Assembly: GCA_902494715.1 (NCBI GenBank)
Contig: CABUUJ010000033.1
Coordinates: 1-22,929, forward strand
Direction of reading: 5' to 3'
Source: an uncultured Collinsella sp.
GTDB taxonomy: Bacteria; Actinomycetota; Coriobacteriia; Coriobacteriales; Coriobacteriaceae
Length of the DNA: 22,929 nucleotides
A model generated the notes under the pieces. It was not told the DNA's origin. It did not search any database and saw only the letters and a list, made by a program, of their open reading frames with translations. Below, in pieces: positions 17,960-22,929 of this stretch (positions are counted from its first letter, which is position 1; every line of letters begins with the position of its first letter). The position numbers and the translations under genes are program-made.

Positions 17960-18675
17960 CTTAGGGTATAACCCACGGGCCCCGGGCTCGCGTCTAAAGG
18001 CGCGGGCCCGGACTTCGTCCAGGCCTAGTGCATCTTGACCCGTGGCGCGCCGGTCGAACCGGCAGCATCACCCCCTCTTGAAGGGGTCCTCGTACTCCTT
18101 CACGCTCAGCTTGTCCAGCGCGATGCCGTGGGACTCCTGCTCCCTGATGTACTTGGCGATCGTCGCCTCGTTCAGGCCGACGGTGGACACGTAGTAGCCC
18201 TCCGCCCAGAACTTCCTGTTGCCGAACTTGTACTTGAGGTTGGCGTGCCTGTCGAATATCATCAGCGAGCTCTTCCCCTTCAGGTAGCCCATGACGCTCG
18301 CGACGCTGTACTTCGGCGGGATCGCCAGCAGCACGTGCACGTGGTCGGGCATCAGGTGCCCCTCGATTATCTCGATCCCCTTGTACTCGCACAGCTTCCT
18401 GAGGATCTCCCCTATGTCGCTCCTGATTTGGTTGTAGATCACTTTGCGCCTATACTTCGGCGTGAACACGATGTGGTACTTGCACATCCACTTCGTGTGG
18501 GAAAGGCTGTAGGCCTTCTGGGCCATGGCGACCACCCCTTCGACTCGAATTCTTGACGGCCTGAACAATCGTCAATATCGGTCGGAGGGGTGGCTTTGTA
18601 AAGCCGTTTGTCTCCACCCGCGTAGCGGGTGGTTTAAAGCTGGCCGCTGCACGGCCAGCGGACTAAAGTCTTGAA
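17960..18675 (-). mobile_element. IS200-like insertion sequence (IS200/IS605 family), tnpA only
   Basis: The element is about 700 bases, the usual size of IS200-type elements, and has subterminal hairpins rather than terminal inverted repeats. On the tnpA upstream side there are two hairpins, GCTGGCCG/CGGCCAGC (18639-18659) and CCACCCGC/GCGGGTGG (18614-18632). On the downstream side there is a strong stem at 17982-17992 with 18001-18011 and another, GCCGGT/ACCGGC (18049-18063), next to the tnpA stop. CTTTAG occurs near both outer ends on the minus strand. The exact tips and target site cannot be fixed without an empty-site comparison, so the boundaries are approximate. No tnpB is present. It lies just after the tRNA-Ala terminator. 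Confidence 0.75.
18068..18526 (-). CDS. tnpA: IS200/IS605-family Y1 (HUH) transposase TnpA
   Basis: A 152-residue single-strand transposase of normal length. The start is ATG 18526 (MAQKAYSLSHTKWMCKYH), with GAAGGGG upstream; an ATG 14 codons further up is less likely. The HUH metal motif is His62-Val-His64 in MPDHVHVLL, and the catalytic tyrosine is probably Tyr126 in AKYIREQESHG. Other family marks are HIVFTPKYRRKV (18-29) and GRKFWAEGY-like GNRKFWAEGYY (102-112). All catalytic residues are present, so the protein could be active. Its C-ending, GC-rich codons differ from the neighbouring chromosomal genes. Confidence 0.95.
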   Translation of the reverse strand: MAQKAYSLSHTKWMCKYHIVFTPKYRRKVIYNQIRSDIGEILRKLCEYKGIEIIEGHLMPDHVHVLLAIPPKYSVASVMGYLKGKSSLMIFDRHANLKYKFGNRKFWAEGYYVSTVGLNEATIAKYIREQESHGIALDKLSVKEYEDPFKRG

Positions 18676-18679
18676 TGTA

Positions 18680-18709
18680 AAGGCCTTCGGAATTACGAAG
18701 GCCTTTTTT
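18680..18709 (+). terminator. Strong intrinsic terminator without an obvious upstream gene
   Basis: AAGGCCTTCG and CGAAGGCCTT form a perfect 10-base stem with a 6-base loop, followed by TTTTTT. It is directed along the plus strand, but the nearest gene on its left is the minus-strand tnpA. It may have served the tRNA-Ala or thiN transcript before the IS inserted. Confidence 0.85.
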
Positions 18710-18977
18710 CATGCCAAAACACCACGCGCCACAAACCCCACCTATGCCAACAAAAAGTTGCACAATTTATTTCCCATGTCTGTACATAGTTTGTTAGACT
18801 AACGCAATTACCAGTGCAGCTCGCCGTTCCATTTGTGCTTAAGGAACGCCCCTAATCACCGCCAATACCTCAATAACCTGCATCAATTTGAACAACATTC
18901 CAAAACAACACCCTTGAACACGCTAAATGAACGATATGTTGTCCACCACAAGCCAAATCAGTTTTGGTAACAGCTTG

Positions 18978-18986
18978 TGCTAAGAT
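18978..18986 (+). promoter_or_regulatory. Possible extended -10 promoter for the loaP operon
   Basis: TGCTAAGAT is an extended -10 (TG-N-TAAGAT). No good -35 lies at the right distance (TCAGTT at 17-base spacing). A second, weaker candidate is TTGCAC (18758-18763) with TGTACA 17 bases later. Both are tentative. Confidence 0.35.
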
Positions 18987-19117
18987 ACCTAAAGTTACAT
19001 GAGTTCAACTGTGCTCGCGGCCCCAGCAAGCCATAAAGCACAAGGTCGATCAGCATCCGGCCGTAACGGCGGTGCCAGAAACACCACGAGCTCCAATAAA
19101 GAAGTCATGCGTCGTTG

Positions 19118-19154
19118 TTTATTTGTGTTGAGTTAATTCCCTAGTGCAAATAAA
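19118..19154 (+). repeat. AT-rich inverted repeat in the loaP leader
   Basis: TTTATTTG (19118-19125) and CAAATAAA (19147-19154) form a perfect 8-base inverted repeat around a 21-base loop. It is AT-rich and weak as RNA, so it may be a DNA-binding site or incidental. Confidence 0.35.
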
Positions 19155-19186
19155 TAGTAGATTGCATGCCAAAGCGTAGCAGTCTT

Positions 19187-19248
19187 CCAGCTGTTTGCGT
19201 GCGATTCAGTTTTGTACCCGCTTGACTGGTTCGCACGCAGCCAGCTGG
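19187..19248 (+). ncRNA. Leader hairpin 1 upstream of loaP
   Basis: The 18-base arms 19187-19204 (CCAGCTGTTTGCGTGCGA) and 19231-19248 (TCGCACGCAGCCAGCTGG) are complementary at 16 positions, and the other two can form at least one G-U pair. The loop is 26 bases. No T-run follows, so it is not a terminator. It lies in the presumed untranslated leader of a LoaP-controlled operon. Confidence 0.55.
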
Positions 19249-19343
19249 AGTCGCGGTCATTTTGCGATACACGTCCGCGTCTCTAGCCACTGCACTCATA
19301 CATACCGTTCACGGTGGGGCAGAGCCACGTGCTTGTCTAACTG

Positions 19344-19416
19344 GGCTCAGGGTTTGAATATGGAGCGCCTTCGCGCACAAGCGCCCTGGCGAAGCCATAC
19401 TCAAACCCCGTGAGCC
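19344..19416 (+). ncRNA. Leader hairpin 2 just upstream of loaP
   Basis: A 73-base imperfect hairpin. GGCTCA pairs with TGAGCC, then GGGTTTGA with TCAAACCC across a 2-base bulge, then TATGG with CCATA after one mismatch, and CTTCGC with GCGAAG near the top. It ends 29 bases before the loaP start and lacks a T-run. LoaP proteins are known to bind an RNA hairpin in the 5' leader of their target operon, and this is the best candidate here. Confidence 0.6.
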
Positions 19417-19445
19417 ACACGTAAGACAGCAAGGGGGTGGTGCTC

Positions 19446-19991
19446 GTGTGGTATGTGATCCAGGTCATTAACGGTCGCGAAGACGTAATGCGCGAGCGCA
19501 TCGAGCGCGTGGTGCCGGCTGGTGCCATGCAGGAGCTCTTTTACCCCCAATTTCAAACCGAGATCAAGGTACACGGCGAATGGGTCAATACGACCAAGCC
19601 ACTCTTTCCCGGTTACCTTATCTGCGACACGGCAGATCCCCGCACCGTGCAACAGTATCTGCTGCGCATGGACGACTTTGCCCGGGTGCTTGCCCAGGAC
19701 GGTCAGTTTGTGCCGCTGGCAAAAGAAGAGGTCCAGCTTATTGGCAGTTTTACGCACAGGGGAGATCGCGTAGTGCCCATGAGTGAGGCCCTAAAAGACG
19801 GCGACCAGGTCGTAGTGACGGCAGGTCCGCTGCTGGGCCATGAGGGCCTTATCAAAACCATTAACAGACGCAAGAGCACTGCTTATTTGGAGCTCGACGT
19901 GTGCGGCCGTCGCGTGACTACGCGCGTCGGCATCGCTGTGCTTTCAGCCGAGCAGCGCGTAATGCGAAACCTTAAAAAGGCGATCGCCTAA
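19446..19991 (+). CDS. loaP: LoaP-type NusG paralogue, processive antiterminator
   Basis: Specialised NusG relative that rides RNA polymerase and promotes read-through of a long polysaccharide operon. The GTG at 19446 is preferred (181 residues, MWYVIQVINGRED) because AAGGGGG lies 8 bases upstream and LoaP proteins commonly start MWYVIQV; GTGs at 19437 and 19440 overlap that site. Residues 1-100 form the NGN domain, with KPLFPGYLICD (51-61). Residues 118-146 form the KOW motif (DGDQVVVTAGPLLGHEGLI). It is the first gene of the cluster and is preceded by large leader hairpins, the standard arrangement for LoaP. Its base composition resembles the chromosomal genes rather than the GC-rich genes that follow. 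It is distinct from housekeeping NusG, which normally sits beside ribosomal protein genes. Confidence 0.88.
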   Translation: MWYVIQVINGREDVMRERIERVVPAGAMQELFYPQFQTEIKVHGEWVNTTKPLFPGYLICDTADPRTVQQYLLRMDDFARVLAQDGQFVPLAKEEVQLIGSFTHRGDRVVPMSEALKDGDQVVVTAGPLLGHEGLIKTINRRKSTAYLELDVCGRRVTTRVGIAVLSAEQRVMRNLKKAIA

Positions 19992-20046
19992 GTACGGGCG
20001 ACTGTTTAACGGGACAGGGAGGATCCCCGGGGGCGGGGACGTAGGT

Positions 20047-20808
20047 TTGAAGAAAACAGTGACAGATATAACTGAATATTCAGCAGAAGCACCGGTGGGG
20101 GCCGCGCTTGTTGCCCAGGCCATGAACGGCGGCGAGGTGAGCGTGCGCCACAAGGCCATGCAGGCCGTGAAGGACTGGGACCGCACGCGCCTGGGCTACC
20201 GTGCCGTGAAGCGCGCGTTCGATATCGTGTTCAGCGGCCTCGTGCTTGCCGTCATAGCCATACCGAGCCTGGTGCTCGCCGCCGCCATCCGCCTGGAGAG
20301 CGAGGGCAACCCGTTCTACAGCCAGATCCGCGTGGGCCAGACCCGCCCCGACGGCAGCCTGACCACGTTCCGCATGTGGAAGTTCCGTTCCATGTACAGG
20401 GACGCCGACGAGCGCCTCGCCGAGCTCAAGGAGCAGAACGAGATCGCCGGTGCCATGTTCAAGATGAGGGACGACCCGCGCGTCACCAGGATCGGCAAGT
20501 TCATCCGCAAGCATTCCATCGACGAGTTCCCGCAGTTCCTCAACGTGTTCCTGGGCCAGATGTCGGTCGTCGGCCCGCGTCCGCCGCTGCCCAACGAGGT
20601 CGCGGAGTACACCGAGTACGACCTGCAGCGCCTGGCCGTGAAGCCCGGCATCACCGGCTGGTGGCAGGTGACCGACCGCAACTCCACGAGCTTCGACGGC
20701 ATGGTCCGCCGGGACCTGGAGTACATCGCCAAGCGCGGACCCATAACGGACCTGAAGATCGTCGTCCTCACGGTGATCGAGGTCATCACCGGCAAGGGTG
20801 CGTGCTAA
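20047..20808 (+). CDS. Initiating undecaprenyl-phosphate sugar-1-phosphate transferase
   Basis: Transfers the first sugar-1-phosphate to undecaprenyl phosphate at the cytoplasmic face of the membrane, starting the repeat unit. The frame opens at TTG 20047 (253 residues); ATG 20122 (MNGGEVSVRHKAMQ) is an alternative. The nearest good ribosome binding site (GGGAGGA) is about 15 bases before the TTG. It has one N-terminal hydrophobic hairpin segment (57-81, FDIVFSGLVLAVIAIPSLVL) and lacks the large multi-pass region of WcaJ/WbaP, so it is of the small PglC/EpsL-like type. Motifs are WKFRSMYRDAD (111-121), the Asp159-Glu160 dyad in HSIDEFPQ, VGPRPPLP (175-182) and PGITGWWQVTDRNS (200-213). The sugar donor is not predictable. 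The stop overlaps the next start (TAATG). Confidence 0.9.
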   Translation: MKKTVTDITEYSAEAPVGAALVAQAMNGGEVSVRHKAMQAVKDWDRTRLGYRAVKRAFDIVFSGLVLAVIAIPSLVLAAAIRLESEGNPFYSQIRVGQTRPDGSLTTFRMWKFRSMYRDADERLAELKEQNEIAGAMFKMRDDPRVTRIGKFIRKHSIDEFPQFLNVFLGQMSVVGPRPPLPNEVAEYTEYDLQRLAVKPGITGWWQVTDRNSTSFDGMVRRDLEYIAKRGPITDLKIVVLTVIEVITGKGAC

Positions 20809-21584
20809 TGCTCCAAGACTATTCAAGATTCGCTGAACTCAAGCGCGTTCCCGTAATCGATGTTCCGATCACGGGAACCAATATGTCTGAGTGTGTCGAG
20901 TTTCTTGCTTGTCATATAGATGAGTTACATGGCGAATATATTTGCGTTTCAAATGCTCATACCTCGGTTATGGCTCATGACGACCCCTCCTATTGGGTCT
21001 GCCAAGCTGAATCCCTCATGTCCGTTCCCGACGGTAAGCCCCTATCGGTTGTTGGGCGTAAAACAATCGAGTCAATGGGGCGTGTAACTGGACCCGATCT
21101 GATGCGAGAGATATTCAGCATTTCCGCGCAGCAAAGATGGAGCCATTACTTCTACGGTAACGAGCGGAAGAATCTCGACGCTCTCAAGAATTCACTTCAA
21201 AAGGAATATCAGGGTCTGGAAATCGCTGGCATGGAACCTTCAGTCTTCCGACCGCTCTCTGACAGCGAGAAGCGAGACCTTTCGCGTCGTATCGCTGATT
21301 CGGGTGCAGACTTCGCATGGATTGCGCTGGGCGCACCCCGTCAGGAAGTCCTCATGCATGAGCTTAAAGGTGGCCCACAACCTTTGATGATTGGTGTCGG
21401 TGGTGCGTTCAACGTTCTCGCCGGAGTGGTGCCGGAGGCGCCGATGTGGATGCAAAACCTGAGTCTTGAGTGGCTCTATCGATTGATGCAGGAGCCGAAG
21501 CGACTCTTCAAACGTTACCTCGTTACTAATACCAAATTCCTCTTTTACCAGTTTACAAAGGCCAAACGTAAGGAAGGCAAATAG
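20808..21584 (+). CDS. WecG/TagA/CpsF-family glycosyltransferase (GT26)
   Basis: Probable second-step glycosyltransferase that adds a sugar (ManNAc(A)-like in characterised relatives) to the lipid-linked first sugar. The true start is ATG 20808, overlapping the previous stop by one base, although the frame stays open much further left. The protein has 258 residues. Family signatures are VSNAHTSV (47-54), SVPDGKPLSVVGR (72-84), TGPDLMR (94-100), IALGAPRQE (172-180) and GVGGAFNVLAG (196-206). The basic C-terminus (residues 229-258, e.g. KRLFKRYLVT) may contact the membrane. Its codon use is distinctly less GC-rich than the genes on both sides, suggesting a separate origin. Confidence 0.9.
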   Translation: MLQDYSRFAELKRVPVIDVPITGTNMSECVEFLACHIDELHGEYICVSNAHTSVMAHDDPSYWVCQAESLMSVPDGKPLSVVGRKTIESMGRVTGPDLMREIFSISAQQRWSHYFYGNERKNLDALKNSLQKEYQGLEIAGMEPSVFRPLSDSEKRDLSRRIADSGADFAWIALGAPRQEVLMHELKGGPQPLMIGVGGAFNVLAGVVPEAPMWMQNLSLEWLYRLMQEPKRLFKRYLVTNTKFLFYQFTKAKRKEGK

Positions 21585-22643
21585 ATGACCGAATCGACCA
21601 CATTCAAAGACAAGACCCTCATGATCACGGGCGGCACCGGCTCGTTCGGCAACACCGTGCTCAAGCATTTCATGAACACCGACCTGGCCGAGATCCGCAT
21701 CTTCTCGCGCGACGAGAAGAAGCAGGACGACATGCGCCACCGCCTGCAGGAGAGGTCGCCCGAGCTCGCCTCCAAGGTGCGCTTCTTCATCGGCGACGTC
21801 CGCAACGCCCAGAGCGTGCGCGACGCCATGCACGGGGTGGACTACATCTTCCACGCCGCCGCCCTCAAGCAGGTGCCCTCCTGCGAGTTCTTCCCCATGG
21901 AGGCCGTGCGCACCAACGTCATCGGCACGGACAACGTCCTGCACGCCGCGATCGACGAGGGCGTCGACCGCGTCGTGTGCCTGTCCACCGACAAGGCCGC
22001 CTACCCCATCAACGCCATGGGCAAGTCCAAGGCCATGATGGAGTCCATCATCTACGCAAACGCCCGCAACGGCGCCGGCCGCACCACCATCTGCTGCACC
22101 CGCTACGGCAACGTCATGTGCTCGCGCGGCAGCGTCATCCCGCTGTTCATCGACCGCATCCGGAAAGGGGAGCCGCTGACGGTCACCGACCCCAACATGA
22201 CCCGCTTCCTCATGAACCTGGACGAGGCCGTGGACCTGGTGCAGTTCGCCTTCGAGCACGCCAACCCCGGCGACCTGTTCATCCAGAAGGCGCCGGCCTC
22301 CACGATCGGCGACCTCGCCGAGGCCGTCCAGGAGGTCTTCGGCCGCACGGGCACCCAGGTGATCGGCACCCGCCACGGCGAGAAGCTGTTCGAGACCCTC
22401 ATGACCCGCGAGGAGCGACTGCGCGCCGAGGACATGGGCGGCTACTACCGCGTGGCCTGCGACTCGCGCGACCTGAACTACGACAAGTTCGTCGTCGACG
22501 GCGAGGTGGAGACCCAGGCCGACGAGTCCTACACCTCCCACAACACCGAGAGGCTCGACGTGGAGGGCACCATCGCCAAGATCAAGACCGCCGAGTACGT
22601 GCAGCTGGCCCTCGAGGGCCGCGAGCACGAGGCGGTGCAGTAG
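21585..22643 (+). CDS. capE: CapE-type UDP-GlcNAc 4,6-dehydratase/5-epimerase
   Basis: Converts UDP-GlcNAc to the 4-keto-6-deoxy-L-hexose intermediate, the first step to UDP-L-FucNAc (CapE/WbjB/FnlA). The protein has 352 residues. It is an extended short-chain dehydrogenase with NAD(P)-binding GGTGSFGN (16-23), FIGDVRN (68-74), AAALKQVPSCEF (91-102) and STDKAAYPINAMGKSKAMME (134-153). The usual Tyr-x-x-x-Lys appears as Met145-x-x-x-Lys149, the form I associate with CapE proteins, and not the Tyr of PseB. RYGNVMCSRGSVIP (117 residues from the end) is the substrate-loop signature. It starts directly after the previous stop, with AAGGAAGG upstream. It is strongly GC-rich with C-ending codons. 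The capF start follows at once. Confidence 0.92.
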   Translation: MTESTTFKDKTLMITGGTGSFGNTVLKHFMNTDLAEIRIFSRDEKKQDDMRHRLQERSPELASKVRFFIGDVRNAQSVRDAMHGVDYIFHAAALKQVPSCEFFPMEAVRTNVIGTDNVLHAAIDEGVDRVVCLSTDKAAYPINAMGKSKAMMESIIYANARNGAGRTTICCTRYGNVMCSRGSVIPLFIDRIRKGEPLTVTDPNMTRFLMNLDEAVDLVQFAFEHANPGDLFIQKAPASTIGDLAEAVQEVFGRTGTQVIGTRHGEKLFETLMTREERLRAEDMGGYYRVACDSRDLNYDKFVVDGEVETQADESYTSHNTERLDVEGTIAKIKTAEYVQLALEGREHEAVQ

Positions 22644-22644
22644 G

Positions 22645-22929
22645 GTGCGCGTCCTCGTCACAGGCGCCAGGGGCTTCGTCGGGAGGAACCTCTGCTGCGC
22701 GCTGAAGAACATCCGCGACGGCAAGGACCGCCGAGCCAAATACCAGTCACTCCTTCCCCTCGAGGTCATGGAGTACGACGTCGACTCGGCGCCCGCCGAG
22801 CTGGAGGAGTACTGCTCCCGCGCCGACTTCGTCTTCAACCTGGCCGGCGTCAACCGCCCAAAGGACCAGGCGGAGTTCATGGAGGGCAACTTCGGGTTCG
22901 AGTCCACACTTCTGGACACCTTGGAGCGC
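22645..22929 (+). CDS. capF: CapF-type UDP-6-deoxy-sugar 4-ketoreductase, N-terminal part only
   Basis: The window ends inside this gene; 95 codons are present without a stop. The GTG start lies one base after the capE stop. The translation begins MRVLVTGARGFVGRNL, the NAD(P)-binding loop of an extended short-chain dehydrogenase. Further marks are LEVMEYDVDS and ADFVFNLAGVNRP, typical of CapF/WbjC/FnlB, the C4-reductase that acts after CapE on the way to UDP-L-FucNAc. The C-terminal cupin domain of CapF would lie beyond the window. capG (a 2-epimerase) is expected next. Confidence 0.85.
   Translation, partial: MRVLVTGARGFVGRNLCCALKNIRDGKDRRAKYQSLLPLEVMEYDVDSAPAELEEYCSRADFVFNLAGVNRPKDQAEFMEGNFGFESTLLDTLER

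Larger units (their letters stand above)
18710..19445 (+). other. Long non-coding leader region of the polysaccharide operon
   Basis: About 735 bases without a credible protein gene. The left part (to about 18990) is more AT-rich than its surroundings and probably holds the promoter. The right part contains three inverted repeats listed separately. If transcription starts near 18993, the leader before loaP is about 450 bases. No riboswitch class is recognised. Confidence 0.6.

Noticed and set aside
19344..19416. Intrinsic terminator before loaP
   Set aside because: The hairpin is large and imperfect and is followed by GTGAGCCACACG-like sequence without a T-run, so an RNA recognition role is more plausible.
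18710..19445. CRISPR array, riboswitch or small protein gene in the loaP leader
   Set aside because: No regularly spaced direct repeats are visible, no known riboswitch core was recognised, and the short frame at 19195-19413 has no ribosome binding site and overlaps both hairpins.
20376..20807. Long N-terminal extension of the WecG-type frame
   Set aside because: It overlaps the sugar transferase in another frame and reads as Arg/Pro/His-rich junk. The real start is ATG 20808, which overlaps the previous stop.
21240..22919. 559-codon minus-strand open frame
   Set aside because: Antisense shadow over the WecG-type gene, capE and capF. The plus-strand genes have clear family motifs and abutting starts and stops.

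Overview
The window looks like a chromosomal segment of a high-GC gut actinobacterium of the class Coriobacteriia, most likely Collinsella or a close relative. I base this on gene content (a Firmicutes-style glgC/glgD glycogen operon in a GC-rich genome, a LoaP-type NusG paralogue ahead of a surface-polysaccharide cluster) and on codon style. No species can be named from the sequence alone.

Layout. (1) 256-2573, plus strand: fmt and rsmB, overlapping by 4 bases, a translation/ribosome-maturation pair. (2) 2574-2714: a convergent intergenic region with a long palindrome and a terminator. (3) 2715-16065, minus strand: a small FmdB-type zinc-ribbon gene, a large GH13-GH77 fusion gene, then, in transcription order from the right, glgB, glgP, glgC, glgD and glgA. 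Together these cover glycogen synthesis (GlgC/GlgD make ADP-glucose, GlgA elongates, GlgB branches) and breakdown (GlgP phosphorolysis, the GH13-GH77 fusion for debranching and glucan transfer). (4) 16066-16396: a divergent control region with repeated GGTAAAAC half-sites; the same site recurs upstream of the GH13-GH77 gene. (5) 16397-17764, plus strand: a HAD phosphatase and a thiamine pyrophosphokinase. (6) 17804-18709: tRNA-Ala(GGC) with promoter and terminator, then an IS200-like element carrying only tnpA. (7) 18710-19445: a long non-coding leader with three inverted repeats. (8) 19446-22929, plus strand: loaP, an initiating sugar-phosphate transferase, a WecG/TagA-type glycosyltransferase, capE and the start of capF. 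This is the beginning of a capsule/exopolysaccharide operon that probably makes UDP-L-FucNAc, and it continues beyond the window.

Most unusual observations: GlgA and GlgB, two enzymes of one pathway, both end in long Lys/Ala/Thr-rich, histone-H1-like tails that share an RKR-containing motif; a near-identical 17-base operator-like site links the glycogen promoter region to the GH13-GH77 gene; and the loaP leader holds large hairpins that could be LoaP recognition elements. The polysaccharide cluster is also compositionally mosaic.
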